Positions 34,326 through 44,105 of a stretch of 64,000 nucleotides of DNA are shown here, one piece after another. Every line of letters begins with the position of its first letter. The first letter of the stretch is position 1. Below the pieces are notes generated by a model. That model ran no database searches. It saw only the letters and a program-made list of their open reading frames with translations, and was not told the DNA's origin. The DNA is taken from assembly GCA_019695115.1 (NCBI GenBank), contig JAIBAP010000001.1, positions 1 to 64,000 of the forward strand, in the 5' to 3' direction. The position numbers were made by a program, and so were the translations under genes. Source of the stretch: Caldilineales bacterium. Lineage in GTDB: Bacteria > Chloroflexota > Anaerolineae > J102.

Positions 34326-35060
34326 ATGCCCCCCACCCTCCGCGGCTTCCCCGGCTTTGTCGCCGGCAAAACCCGCTTCACCGCCCTCCCCAACGACTTC
34401 TTTGGCGAGTTACTGCCCCTGGTCGATGACCTGGACGAGCTGAAGGCCATCCTCTATGTCTTCTGGCGGCTGGGGCAGGGCGAGGGCGACACCCGCTACC
34501 TGCGGCTGGACGACGCCCTGGCCGACCTGCTCTTTTTGGAAGGGCTTTCGGGCCAGGCCGAGGGCCGGGAGCAGACGGCGCGGCGGGCATTCGTGCGGGC
34601 GGCGCAGCGCGGCGTCCTGGTCGAAATCGAGGTCAAGGCCGGGCAACGCCGCGAAACCTGGTATTTCCTCAACTCGCAGAAAGGCCGCGAGGCGGTGGCG
34701 CGTTTGCGGCGGGGCGACTTCAGCGGCCTGGTGCACGACATCGACGATGTGGTGGTGGGGCTGGAGAAAGAGCGCCCCAACATCTTCCTCCTCTACGAAC
34801 AAAACATCGGCGTCATCACCCCCCTGTTGGCCGACCAACTGCGCCAGGCCGAGCGCACCTACCCCGAAGCCTGGCTGCGCGACGCCTTCAGCATCGCCGT
34901 CACACAGAACAAACGCGCCTGGGCCTACATCTACCGCATCCTCCAGAACTGGGCCGAACATGGCAAAGACACCCCCTCGCAAACTGGCCGATCTCTTGCC
35001 GCAGGCGATCACGAATCTGCCGGCGACGACCGCGACTTCGAGTTTGATTATGTCGAGTAG
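34326..35060 (+). CDS. DnaD-like primosome protein
   Basis: A 244-residue protein. The N-terminal part (residues 1-120) looks like a winged-helix DnaD-type domain, and residues 155-215 match the DnaD/DnaB_2 C-terminal domain: YEQNIGVITPLLADQL, the helical middle and W.YIYRILQNW. In Firmicutes DnaD helps load DnaB at origins and restart sites. It lies between dnaB and the DnaC-like gene, overlapping the latter by 11 bases, so the three form a helicase-loading operon. Confidence 0.85.
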   Translation: MPPTLRGFPGFVAGKTRFTALPNDFFGELLPLVDDLDELKAILYVFWRLGQGEGDTRYLRLDDALADLLFLEGLSGQAEGREQTARRAFVRAAQRGVLVEIEVKAGQRRETWYFLNSQKGREAVARLRRGDFSGLVHDIDDVVVGLEKERPNIFLLYEQNIGVITPLLADQLRQAERTYPEAWLRDAFSIAVTQNKRAWAYIYRILQNWAEHGKDTPSQTGRSLAAGDHESAGDDRDFEFDYVE

Positions 35061-36369
35061 TCTCGGCGACCCGAACTGCCCGATCTGCGGCGGCCGAGGC
35101 TTCTACAGCCGCGATGTGCCGGTCGGCCACCCCGATTTCGGCAAGGCGCTGACCTGCACCTGCGCCGCGCCCGCCCTGCGCCAGGCGCGCAAGCGGCAGA
35201 TGAACGCCCTCGGCTCGGCGGAAATGCTGTCGGAGATGACCTTCACCGCCTTCCGGCCCGACGGCGTCGCCCTGCCCGCCGAGCGTCAGCGCACCCTGCG
35301 CGCCGCCTACGACGCCGCCCATGCCTTCGCCCATCATCCGCACGGCTGGCTGCTGCTCTCCGGCGGCTTCGGCGTGGGCAAGACGCACCTGGCCGCGGCC
35401 ATCGCCAACCAGGTGACCGGGCGCGGGGACGAAGCCCTGTTCGTCCTCGTCCCCGACCTGCTCGACCACCTGCGCGCCAGTTTCTCGCCCAGCAGCGAGG
35501 AATCGTACGACGATCTCTTCGAGCGCCTGAAGAACACCCCCCTCCTCATCCTCGACGACCTGGGGGCCGAAAGCCCCACCGCCTGGGCGCAGGAGAAGCT
35601 CTTCCAGCTTTTCAACCACCGCTATCTGCGCCGCCTGCCTACCGTCATCACCACCAACCGCCCGATCGAGGCCATCGAGCCGCGGCTGCGCTCGCGGCTG
35701 ATGGACATGGATCTGGTTGTACACATGCGGATTCTGGCAGCCGACTACCGCGGCGGCGGCTACGTCGACCATCTCATCGAGTTGAGCGACCTCGATCTCC
35801 ACGCCGACCAGACCTTCGAGAGCTTCCACATCCCTGGCAGCGGGCGCGAGGAGGTGCGGCAGGCGTTGCTGGTGGCCCGCAACACGGCCCAGGACTACGC
35901 ACAGCGGCCCGATGGCTGGATTGTCTTCGTGGGCAAAGCGGGCGTGGGCAAGACGCACCTGGCCGCGGCCATCGCCAACTTCGTCCGCCAGAACCAACCC
36001 CAGCTCCTCTTCGTCTCCATCCCCCGGCTGCTCGACCACCTGCGCGCGGCCTTCTCGCCCACCAGCAGCCTGCCCTACGATGTCCGTTTCGAGCAGATCA
36101 AACAGGCGCCGCTGCTGGTGCTCGATGACCTGCGCGCCCAGGCCGGCTCGGTTTGGGCCGAGGAGAAGCTCTTCCAGCTGGTCGATTACCGCTATCTCAC
36201 CCGCCGCCCGACCGTCTTCACCATCAGCGCCGCCGACCGCGATCTGAAGGAACTGGCGACAGCCGCCCCGCGCATCGCCGCGCGCCTGGCCGATGGCAAC
36301 CTCTGCAAACTCTGCTTCCTGCGCGAATCCGGCCGCCCGCGCAACCGCCAGCGCGAATTGAATGAATGA
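35050..36369 (+). CDS. DnaC/DnaI-like helicase loader with two AAA+ domains
   Basis: A 439-residue protein. The N-terminus has a zinc-type cluster CPICGG...CTC typical of DnaI/DnaC-like loaders. Two complete AAA+ domains follow: Walker [10 protein letters not shown] (about 105) with Walker [11 protein letters not shown], and GKAGVGKTH (about 295) with [11 protein letters not shown] stretch of 39 bases over the two Walker A regions is identical (35371-35409 and 35941-35979), so an internal duplication is likely. Usual loaders have one such domain. The first has a canonical sensor region (TTNRP), the second a changed one (FTISAADR), which may make it a regulatory half. Confidence 0.85.
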   Translation: MSSSLGDPNCPICGGRGFYSRDVPVGHPDFGKALTCTCAAPALRQARKRQMNALGSAEMLSEMTFTAFRPDGVALPAERQRTLRAAYDAAHAFAHHPHGWLLLSGGFGVGKTHLAAAIANQVTGRGDEALFVLVPDLLDHLRASFSPSSEESYDDLFERLKNTPLLILDDLGAESPTAWAQEKLFQLFNHRYLRRLPTVITTNRPIEAIEPRLRSRLMDMDLVVHMRILAADYRGGGYVDHLIELSDLDLHADQTFESFHIPGSGREEVRQALLVARNTAQDYAQRPDGWIVFVGKAGVGKTHLAAAIANFVRQNQPQLLFVSIPRLLDHLRAAFSPTSSLPYDVRFEQIKQAPLLVLDDLRAQAGSVWAEEKLFQLVDYRYLTRRPTVFTISAADRDLKELATAAPRIAARLADGNLCKLCFLRESGRPRNRQRELNE

Positions 36370-36441
36370 CCTTCGCTTGCAGCCAAAAAGATCACGCATG
36401 ACACCCATGGACGAATGTCACCAATGAGACCGCGTCCTGGT

Positions 36442-36545
36442 CCTCACGCCTCACGCCTCACGTTTCACGCCTCACGTTTCACGCCTCACGCCTCACGCCT
36501 CACGTTTCACGCCTCACGTTTCACGGAACACGGAACACGCAACCC
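36442..36545 (+). repeat. Heptamer array CACGCCT/CACGTTT
   Basis: About thirteen units of CACGCCT or CACGTTT end 11 bases before the stop of the minus-strand CBS gene. The pyrimidine-rich strand points into that gene. The same unit recurs at 37228. Confidence 0.92.
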
Positions 36546-36555
36546 GGAACCTGCC

Positions 36556-36999
36556 TCACCCATACACCCTCCTCCCCATAATAAACGTCTCCAACTGCCC
36601 GATCATGAACTCTTGCTCGGAGATGATGGCCTTGACCACATCGCCGATCGAGATCAGACCCAGCAGCCGGTCATTCTGCATCACCGGCAGGTGCCGCAGC
36701 CGGTGCTCGGTCATCAGGGCCATGCAATCCTCCACCGTTTGATCGGGATGGACGGTCAACACGCGTTTGGTCATGATCTCGCGCACCGCCGTCCCCGCCG
36801 CCGTGCGTCCCTCCAGCTCCACCTTGCGGGCGTAATCGCGCTCCGAGAGAATCCCGACCATGGCATTGCCGGCCATGACCACGATGGCGCCGATGTTGCG
36901 GTCGCTCATCAGCTCCAGCGCCTCCTGCACCGTGGCGTTGGGTGAGATCGACCAGACCGCATTGCCTTTGACCTTGAGTAAATCGCGAACTGTCTTCAT
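36556..36999 (-). CDS. Two-CBS-domain protein
   Basis: A 147-residue protein made of one CBS pair: SISPNATVQEALELMSDRNIGAIVV...GILSERDYARK and TVHPDQTVEDCMALMTEHRLRHLPV...GLISIGDVVKAII. Such stand-alone pairs bind adenine nucleotides and act as energy sensors. GGAGG lies five bases before the ATG. A good promoter is upstream. Confidence 0.93.
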   Translation of the reverse strand: MKTVRDLLKVKGNAVWSISPNATVQEALELMSDRNIGAIVVMAGNAMVGILSERDYARKVELEGRTAAGTAVREIMTKRVLTVHPDQTVEDCMALMTEHRLRHLPVMQNDRLLGLISIGDVVKAIISEQEFMIGQLETFIMGRRVYG

Positions 37000-37059
37000 T
37001 GCAGCCTCCTGGAGCTGTTGAAATCGGACATGAGTGGGGAGAGAGCGATTTGTTCCTTG

Positions 37060-37088
37060 ATTGTACCAGATTTGTAGGTCATCCACAA
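37060..37088 (-). promoter_or_regulatory. Promoter of CBS gene
   Basis: On the minus strand TTGTGG (37083-37088), 17 bases, TACAAT (37060-37065), about 60 bases before the ATG. Confidence 0.72.
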
Positions 37089-37160
37089 ACGGCGTCAGGG
37101 CCGAAGAGTCCTCTTGCAGGGCCGGAGTACACCCGCCAACCCCCTCTTACTGCCTTCATT

Positions 37161-37189
37161 CGCACATCGGCGTGCTCGCCCCGCGGATG
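37161..37189 (+). repeat. Dispersed CGCAC..GCGTGCTCG element, copy 2
   Basis: It differs from the copy at 48151 by only four of 29 bases. It lies between the CBS promoter and the next tandem array. Confidence 0.7.
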
Positions 37190-37227
37190 ACTGGCGCCTC
37201 GTTCGCACGTCTCCTCACCTTGTTCAA

Positions 37228-37345
37228 GCCTCACCTTTCACGCCTCACGTTTCACCCCTCACGTTTCACGCCTTACGCCTCACGCCTCACGTTTCACGCC
37301 TCACGTTTCACGCTTCACGGAACACGCAACACGCAACACGCAACC
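37228..37345 (+). repeat. Heptamer array CACGCCT/CACGTTT then ACACGCA
   Basis: About sixteen heptamer units, first as at 36442 and then changing to ACACGCA, end nine bases before the ATG of the acetyltransferase gene. No Shine-Dalgarno is present. Confidence 0.92.
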
Positions 37346-37353
37346 CTCATCCC

Positions 37354-37815
37354 ATGCCCCCGCACCTCCGCGACGTCATCGACTCCGACCTCCCCATCTT
37401 CTTCGAGCAGCAGAATGATGAGGAAGCCAACCGTATGGCCGCCTTCCCGGCCCGCGCCCGCGACGCCTTCTTCGCCCACTGGCAGAAGATCCTGGCCGAT
37501 GCCTCCGGGCACCAACAGACCATTGTCTACGCCGGGCAGGTGGCGGGCTATATCGTTGGCTTCGACCGCGGGCGCGAGCGCGAGGTTGGCTACTGGCTGG
37601 GGCGGGCGTTCTGGGGCAAGGGCATTGCCAGCGCCGCCCTGGCGGCCTTCTTGGACATCGAAACGACCCGCCCCCTCACCGCCTTTGCCGCCGCCCACAA
37701 CCTCGGTTCGATCCGCGTCCTGGAGAAAAACGGGTTCAGAAGGGTCGGCGCCTTCTTGGACATCGAGACCCTCGACGCCCAGCCGGTCGAAGGCGTCATT
37801 TTCCGGCTTGAATAG
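37354..37815 (+). CDS. GNAT-family N-acetyltransferase (RimJ/RimL-like)
   Basis: A 153-residue GNAT: VGYWLGRAFWGKGIASAAL is the acetyl-CoA-binding A motif and HNLGSIRVLEKNGFRRVG the B motif of the RimJ/RimL group. The N-terminal LRDVIDSDLPIFFEQQ is typical. The ATG at 37354 starts the conserved part; any upstream start would translate the tandem repeat. The substrate is unknown. Confidence 0.88.
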   Translation: MPPHLRDVIDSDLPIFFEQQNDEEANRMAAFPARARDAFFAHWQKILADASGHQQTIVYAGQVAGYIVGFDRGREREVGYWLGRAFWGKGIASAALAAFLDIETTRPLTAFAAAHNLGSIRVLEKNGFRRVGAFLDIETLDAQPVEGVIFRLE

Positions 37816-38097
37816 ACGGAACTCTTTTGCGAAGCGAAACGTCATCGATGTTTGTAAGGGCGAACACGCCGGCGCGCCATCTGGGTGCGCCCCCAAGCCT
37901 TGCGGCCGCCGACCTCGACCCTACGCCCAACCCACGCGCCTTTGTAGGCAGTTCGCTTAGCTGGCGTCCAGCAATCGTTCCCCGACTATCAGATAATGAC
38001 GACAAACCACCGGCAGCCGTTTGCTGCCACCGGCCAGGCGACGCTCACACAGCGCCGCCATTCTGCCATTCCCATTGCCACCGGCGGAGACAAAGTA
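37816..38097. other. Intergenic region before alpha-2-macroglobulin gene
   Basis: I see no gene in this 282-base gap. It holds GC-rich imperfect inverted sequences around 37855-37950 related in style to the dispersed elements, and no clear promoter. The in-frame ATG at 37996 would add 34 residues without signal character. Confidence 0.5.
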
Positions 38098-41000
38098 ATG
38101 AAAGTTCAACCTCGTCTGCTCCTTCCCTCCCTCCTCATCTTCATCGTCCTCATCGCTGCCTGCGGGCCGCGCCCCACGCCCACCCCGCCCCCCGCCACCC
38201 CGACGGCGGTTGTGGAGGAGCTGACGCCCGAGCCCACCGCCACCACCGGCCCCACCCCCACCCCCCCGCCCACCGCCCCGCAAATCATCGACACCGAACC
38301 GGCGCGCGGGGCCGAACTGGCGCCCGACCAGCCGCTGGCGATCACCTTCGACCGGCCGCTGGACGAAAATAGCGTCCAACTGGCCTTCGAGCCGGCGCTG
38401 GCCGGCGAGACCACCGTGCAGGGAGCCAAAGTCCTCTTCCAGCCGGCCCAATTCAGCTACGGCCAGCGCTTCACGCTGCAACTACAGGCCAGCGCCAACG
38501 GCTACGACACCGGCCCCCTGCGCCTGCCCGTGCAGATGCAGGGCTATTTGCAGGTGGCCAACACCACCCCTGCCGACGCCAACGAGAACGTCGGCGCCGC
38601 CGCCCCGCTCACCATCGCCTTCAACCGCCCGGTCGTCCCCCTCGGCCCGGCCGGCGATGACCCCAGCCTGCCCCAGCCCCTGACCCTCGACCCGCCCGCC
38701 GCCGGCAAGGGCGCCTGGCTGAACACCAGCATCTACCAGTTCCAGCCCGACCCACCCCTGCTGGCCGGGACCAGCTACGTCGCCTCGGTGGCGGGCGTGA
38801 CCGACCTGAGCGGCAGCCCGCTGGAAGCAACCTACACCTTCAGCTTCACCACCGACCTGCCCGTGGTGGTCAGCGTGCTGCCAGAAGGCAACCTGGCCCC
38901 ACCATCTTCACCCATCACCGTCACCTTCAGCGCCCCCATGGATGCCGCCAGCACCGAGGCGGCGCTGAGTGTGACCGCCAATGGCGAGGAGGTGGCGGGA
39001 GCCTCGAGATGGTCGGACGATGGCCGGGTGCTGAGCTTCCGGCCGGATGGTGACCTGCCGTTGGGAGCGCGGGTCGAGGTGGGGGTCAGCACCGATGCCC
39101 TGGCCGCCGGCGGGGCCGGGTCTCTGCGCCGCAGCCACAGCCACAACTTCGGCGTCGCCCCCTTCCCGGCCATCATCCGCACCCAACCGAAGGATGGCGA
39201 CCAGAACGCCTCGCTCGAAGACCCGGTGCAGTTCGTCTTCAACGCCCCCATCCTGCCCGACAGCATCGACATCAGCCTCAGCCCACCGATCAGCGCCACC
39301 CAGGTCTATTCGTTCTACAACGAGTACGAGACCACTTTCTACCTCTTCTTCCCGCGCCGCGCCCTTAGCGATTACACCGTCACTCTGGCCGCGGGCGTGA
39401 AAGACCCCTACGGCAACGCCATCGCCCAACCGACGACCATCCGCTTCCGCACCGGCGAGCGCCGGCCCGAATTGACATTGGTGACACCGGGCGTCATCGG
39501 CGCCTTCGACGCCTACACCGAAACGGCCGTCATCTTCCAGAGCATCAACGTCGCGCAGATCAACGCCGAGCTTTATCGGATGACGCCCGACCAGGTGGCA
39601 AACCTCGATCCGCAGGATGACTACGACCGCTGGCGCAACTACCGGCCGGCGGCTAACCAACTCATCCGGCGCTGGACGATCCAACCCGATGGCCCGCGCA
39701 ACGAACGGGTGATGACCCGCGAGGTGCTGCTCGACCAGAACGGCGAACTGCTCGGCCCCGGCCTCTACTATCTGCGGGCCGAATCGCCGCAGGTGAATTA
39801 CGGCGAATACGACACCAAACCAAGCGTGATCCTGGTCGTCAGCCACTACAACGTCATCATCAAGCGCGGGCGCGACGACGGCCTGGTGTGGGTGACAGAC
39901 CTGGCCAGTGGCAAACCGGTCGCCGACCTGCCGGTGACCATCTACCCCTGGGCCGGCCAGCCGGTCTCGGGCCGCACCGATGCCGAGGGCGTGTTCGAGG
40001 CCGATCTGCCGGTCTCGGCCGAACCCTGGCGCAGCACCGAAGCCTTTATGGGGCCGGAGGACGACCCCGGTTGGGCCAGCACCACCGCCAGCGCCAGCAT
40101 CGCCGCCTGGGATTTCAGCATCCCCGGCGAGCTCTACCTGCAACCCTATCGCATCCACCTCTACACCGACCGGCCGCTCTACCGCGCCGGCGACACCATC
40201 CACTTCCGCGGGATCATCCGGGCCGACAACGACGCCGTCTACAGCCTGCCGGCGAACTTGACCGTCGATGTCATCCTGCGCAATCCGCGCGGGGATGTCA
40301 TCCTCGAACAGACTCTGCCCACCGACGCCTTTGGCGCCATCCATAGCGACGCCGCCCTGGCCGCCGAAGCGGAACTGGGCATCTACACCCTGGAACTGAA
40401 GGCCGGGGAGAACAACAGCGCCTGGGTTTATGTCATGGTGGCGGCCTTCCGCAAGCCAGAATACACGGTCGAGGCAGCCGCCAGCCCGGCCGAAGTGGTG
40501 GCCACCCAGCCGGCCACGGCTACGGTGCAGGCAGCCTACTATTTCGGCGGCGCCGTGAAAAACGCCCCTGTGCGCTGGACGGTCTACAGCGGCTCCTACA
40601 CCTTCGCCTACGAAGGCGGCTGGTCGTTCAGCGACTACCAGCCCAGCGCCGAACCGGGGCCATTCACCCCCACCTTCCGCCAGCCCATCGCCAGCGGCCT
40701 GGGCCAGACCGATGATCAGGGCCGCTTCAGCCTGGATGTGCCCACCGATCTGGCCGCCGAACCCGGCCGGACGCCGGGCGGCTCGGAGACGCGCACGATC
40801 GAGTTCGCCATCACCGACATCAGCGACCAGGAAGTGGCCGGGAACACCGCCCTGGTCGTCCATGCCGCCGGCGTCTATGCCGGCGTGCGCCCGCAGAGCT
40901 ATGTCGGGCAGGCCGGCAGCCCGCAGACGGCCGAATTCATCGCCGTAGACGCCCTCAGTCGCCAGCCTCAGCCCGGCCAGACCATCGAGGCTGTCGTCAA

Positions 41001-44000
41001 CCTGGTGACCTGGCGCACCGTGCGCGAGAAAGACAAGGTCGGCGCCACCCGCTTCGTCACCAAAGTCGATGAGCAGAAAGTCAGCGAAGGAACCGTGACC
41101 ACCGGCGCCGACGGCCAGGCCGCGCTGCGCTGGACGCCCGCCGAACCCGGCCAATACTTGATCCGCGGCGTCATCCGCGACGAATTGGGCAATGCCAGCC
41201 GCAGCGCCGCCTTTGTGTGGGTGGCGGGCGACGAGTACGCCTTCTGGCCGGTGCAGAACAACGACCGCATCGAACTGGTGGCCGACAAGAAGCTTTATGA
41301 AGTCGGCGAGACGGCCCAGGTGCTGGTTCCCTCGCCCTGGCAGGGTCAGACCACCGCCCTGATCACCATCGAACGGGCGGGCGTGTTCAGCCATGAGGTG
41401 CGGACGTTGGCCACCAACTCCGAGACGCTGGCCATCCCCATCCGGCCCGACTATGCGCCCACCGTCTATGTCTCGGTCGTGCTCGTGGCCCCGCCCGTCG
41501 GCGGCGAAGCCCCCACCTTCAAACTCGGCTACGCCCAGATCAACGTCGATCCCGAACAACACCTGCTCGACCTCTCGATCAGCGCCTCGCCCAACCCCGC
41601 CCGACCGGGCGACGCCGTCACCTATCAGATTCAGGCCACCGACCACGAGGGCAAACCCGTGCGGGCGCAACTCTCGCTGGCTTTGGTCGATAAGGCCCTG
41701 CTCGCCCTCCTGCCCGACGCCGCCCCCGGCATCGAGCAGACCTTCTGGGCCACGCGCGGCCTCGGCGTCCAGACCGGCGTCACCCTGGTGGCATCGCTCA
41801 ACCGGGTGGACGAGGCCCAGCGCAAGGGGGCCAAGGGCGGCGGTGGGGGCGGCGAAGCGGCCATGGCGCAGTTCGATGTACGCAGCGACTTCCGCGACCT
41901 GGCCTTCTGGCAGGCCGACGCCGAAACCGGCGATGACGGCAGGCTGGAGGTCACGGTGACGCTGCCCGACAACCTGACCACCTGGCAGATGGCCGCAGTG
42001 GCCGCGACTGGCGAGACGCAGGTGGCCGACGAGACGCACGAGCTGCTTGTGACCAAGCCCTTGCTGATCCGGCCGGTGCTGCCGCGCTTCGTCGTCCACA
42101 ACGACCGCTTCCGCGCCGGCGCCATTGTCCAGAACAACACCGGCGCCGACCAGACCGTGACCCTCACCTTCGCCCTGACCGGCCTCACCGCGCAGGGCGA
42201 CACAACCTACCGCCTGGAGATCCCCGACGGCGGGCTGGCTCGCGTCGATCTGCCGGTGCAGGTGGATGACATCGACCCCACCAGCCGCCTGGTGATGGAC
42301 AATGTGACGGTGCAGATGGCGGCGGTCGCTGGCGGCTATACCGACGCCGTGGAGATCGCGCTGCCCGTCCGCCGCTACAGCAGCCCAGAGACGGTGGCCA
42401 CGGCCGGGATCGTCACGGCCGATGAGCCACGCTACGAGGCCATCACCCTGCCCGACCGCTACGACCCCACCCAGGGCGACCTGACCGTGCGGGTCGAGCC
42501 ATCCCTGGCCGCCGGCATGACCGCCGGCCTGGACTATCTGGAGCACTATCCCTACGAATGCACCGAACAGACCGTCAGCCGCTTCCTGCCCAACGTCTTC
42601 ACGGCGCAGGCGCTGGCCGGGTTGGGCCTCGACCGGCCCGAACTCAAAGCCAAGCTGGACGAGCAGATACCACTGGGCCTGCAGCAGTTGTACACCCGCC
42701 AGAACCCCGATGGCGGCTGGGGCTGGTTTGCGCGTGAGCAATCCAATCCCTACACCAGCGGCTATGTGCTCTTTGGCCTCACCGCCGCCCAGTCTGGCGG
42801 TTACGCGGTGGATGCCGCGGTGATGGCCCGCGGCGCCACCTACCTCAGGCGCCAGCTCAGCGCGCCCGACAAGCTCCAAGGCTACAAGCTCAACCAGCAG
42901 GCGTTCTTCGTCTTCGTCCTCGATCGCTATGCCCAGGTCGCGGGGACCGAGCGACCGCTGGCCGAAGCGCAACTGCTGTTCGAGGAGCGAGAACGGCTGG
43001 CCCACTATGCCGCCGGCTATCTGGCCCTGACCCTGCACGCCCAGGCCGAGGTGGCCGACACGGCCTCCCAGTCGCAGGCCCTGCTCGATGCCATCACCGG
43101 CCAGGCCCTCACCTCGGCCACTGGCGCCCACTGGGAAGAAGCGGCGACCGACTGGTGGACGATGAACACCGACACCCGCTCCACCGCCGTCATCCTCAGC
43201 GCCCTCGTCGCCATCCAACCCGACCATCCGCTCGGCCCCAACGTGGTGCGCTGGCTGATGAGCGCCCGCACAGCCGACACCTGGCAAACGACGCACGAGA
43301 CGGCCTGGGCGCTGATCGCCCTCACCGATTGGATGGTCGCGACCGGCGAGTTGCAGGGTGGCTACAGTTGGGATGCCAGCCTCAACGGCCAGCCCCTGGG
43401 CAACGCCGCGGTTGCGCCCGACAACGTGGACGAGGCCGTGATCCTGCATGCGGCCATCGGCGACCCTTCGACAGGCTCAGGGCAGGGCCTGCTGGCCAAC
43501 CAGATCAACACTTTGCTGATCGAGCGCACCGCCGGCCCCAACCTCTATTACAGCGCCTACCTGCGCACCTTCCTGCCCGTGGCCGACCTGCAACCGCTCA
43601 GCCGGGGCCTCAGCATCGCCCGCCGCTACACCCTGAACGGCGACGAAAGCCATACCGAGATCAAGACGGCCAACGTCGGCGATGTCATCGATGTAGAACT
43701 GACCTTAGTCGTCCCCACCACCATGCACTATCTGCTGGTCGAGGACCCCATCCCCGCCGGAACCGAACCGGTGGACACCAGCTTCGCCACCACCAGCCAG
43801 AGCGCCAGCGGCCCGGAGGTGGAGAAAGGGTCGGAGGGAGGCCAGCAGCCGGGCAGTGAGCCGGTTCCCTACTGGTGGTGGCTGCCCACCAGCTTCCAGT
43901 TGAAAGATGACAGGGTGGCCATGTTCGCCACCGAACTGCTCCCTGGCAGCTACACCTTCCGCTACCAGCTGCGCGCCAGCATCGCCGGCGAGTTCAACGT

Positions 44001-44085
44001 CCTGCCCCCGCGTGGCGAGATGATGTACTTCCCCGAGGTCTTCGGCCACGGCGCCGGCAGTGCATTCACCGTTACGCGACCCTAG
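38098..44085 (+). CDS. Bacterial alpha-2-macroglobulin lipoprotein
   Basis: A 1995-residue protein. The signal peptide ends in lipobox LIAAC and is followed by a Thr/Pro linker. Several beta-sandwich (MG-like) domains lead to LYTDRPLYRAGDTIHFRG, typical of the MG3 region, and the thioester motif YECTEQ with Cys at about residue 1488, inside an alpha-toroid (LQQLYTRQNPDGGWGWF). Bacterial alpha-2-macroglobulins trap proteases attacking the cell. A subtilisin gene follows after 20 bases. A short dispersed repeat is inserted in frame near residue 1790. No penicillin-binding partner is adjacent. Confidence 0.92.
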   Translation: MKVQPRLLLPSLLIFIVLIAACGPRPTPTPPPATPTAVVEELTPEPTATTGPTPTPPPTAPQIIDTEPARGAELAPDQPLAITFDRPLDENSVQLAFEPALAGETTVQGAKVLFQPAQFSYGQRFTLQLQASANGYDTGPLRLPVQMQGYLQVANTTPADANENVGAAAPLTIAFNRPVVPLGPAGDDPSLPQPLTLDPPAAGKGAWLNTSIYQFQPDPPLLAGTSYVASVAGVTDLSGSPLEATYTFSFTTDLPVVVSVLPEGNLAPPSSPITVTFSAPMDAASTEAALSVTANGEEVAGASRWSDDGRVLSFRPDGDLPLGARVEVGVSTDALAAGGAGSLRRSHSHNFGVAPFPAIIRTQPKDGDQNASLEDPVQFVFNAPILPDSIDISLSPPISATQVYSFYNEYETTFYLFFPRRALSDYTVTLAAGVKDPYGNAIAQPTTIRFRTGERRPELTLVTPGVIGAFDAYTETAVIFQSINVAQINAELYRMTPDQVANLDPQDDYDRWRNYRPAANQLIRRWTIQPDGPRNERVMTREVLLDQNGELLGPGLYYLRAESPQVNYGEYDTKPSVILVVSHYNVIIKRGRDDGLVWVTDLASGKPVADLPVTIYPWAGQPVSGRTDAEGVFEADLPVSAEPWRSTEAFMGPEDDPGWASTTASASIAAWDFSIPGELYLQPYRIHLYTDRPLYRAGDTIHFRGIIRADNDAVYSLPANLTVDVILRNPRGDVILEQTLPTDAFGAIHSDAALAAEAELGIYTLELKAGENNSAWVYVMVAAFRKPEYTVEAAASPAEVVATQPATATVQAAYYFGGAVKNAPVRWTVYSGSYTFAYEGGWSFSDYQPSAEPGPFTPTFRQPIASGLGQTDDQGRFSLDVPTDLAAEPGRTPGGSETRTIEFAITDISDQEVAGNTALVVHAAGVYAGVRPQSYVGQAGSPQTAEFIAVDALSRQPQPGQTIEAVVNLVTWRTVREKDKVGATRFVTKVDEQKVSEGTVTTGADGQAALRWTPAEPGQYLIRGVIRDELGNASRSAAFVWVAGDEYAFWPVQNNDRIELVADKKLYEVGETAQVLVPSPWQGQTTALITIERAGVFSHEVRTLATNSETLAIPIRPDYAPTVYVSVVLVAPPVGGEAPTFKLGYAQINVDPEQHLLDLSISASPNPARPGDAVTYQIQATDHEGKPVRAQLSLALVDKALLALLPDAAPGIEQTFWATRGLGVQTGVTLVASLNRVDEAQRKGAKGGGGGGEAAMAQFDVRSDFRDLAFWQADAETGDDGRLEVTVTLPDNLTTWQMAAVAATGETQVADETHELLVTKPLLIRPVLPRFVVHNDRFRAGAIVQNNTGADQTVTLTFALTGLTAQGDTTYRLEIPDGGLARVDLPVQVDDIDPTSRLVMDNVTVQMAAVAGGYTDAVEIALPVRRYSSPETVATAGIVTADEPRYEAITLPDRYDPTQGDLTVRVEPSLAAGMTAGLDYLEHYPYECTEQTVSRFLPNVFTAQALAGLGLDRPELKAKLDEQIPLGLQQLYTRQNPDGGWGWFAREQSNPYTSGYVLFGLTAAQSGGYAVDAAVMARGATYLRRQLSAPDKLQGYKLNQQAFFVFVLDRYAQVAGTERPLAEAQLLFEERERLAHYAAGYLALTLHAQAEVADTASQSQALLDAITGQALTSATGAHWEEAATDWWTMNTDTRSTAVILSALVAIQPDHPLGPNVVRWLMSARTADTWQTTHETAWALIALTDWMVATGELQGGYSWDASLNGQPLGNAAVAPDNVDEAVILHAAIGDPSTGSGQGLLANQINTLLIERTAGPNLYYSAYLRTFLPVADLQPLSRGLSIARRYTLNGDESHTEIKTANVGDVIDVELTLVVPTTMHYLLVEDPIPAGTEPVDTSFATTSQSASGPEVEKGSEGGQQPGSEPVPYWWWLPTSFQLKDDRVAMFATELLPGSYTFRYQLRASIAGEFNVLPPRGEMMYFPEVFGHGAGSAFTVTRP
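43465..43489 (+). repeat. Dispersed CCTTCG..CTCAGGGCAGG element inside a gene, copy 3
   Basis: The element adds the in-frame peptide DPSTGSGQG to the alpha-2-macroglobulin between two regular segments. The reading frame is kept. Confidence 0.6.
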
Positions 44086-44105
44086 TCGCCACCGAGAACA
44101 CCCCT

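Noticed and set aside
33988-34443. Several overlapping ORFs made of repeated heptapeptides such as MASGKWQVASGKWQV or LATCHLP
   Set aside because: They are translations of the 7-base array, whose period of seven gives open frames of seven codons in all frames. There is no ribosome-binding site or non-repeat domain.
36442-37345. CRISPR array suspected from dense repetition
   Set aside because: The units are 7 bases in direct contact, without unique spacers, and no cas genes are in the window.
38908-43449. A 1513-codon open frame on the minus strand
   Set aside because: It is the shadow of the alpha-2-macroglobulin gene on the other strand. Its sequence is low-complexity Gly/Ala/Arg/His-rich without domains, while the plus strand has clear family motifs.
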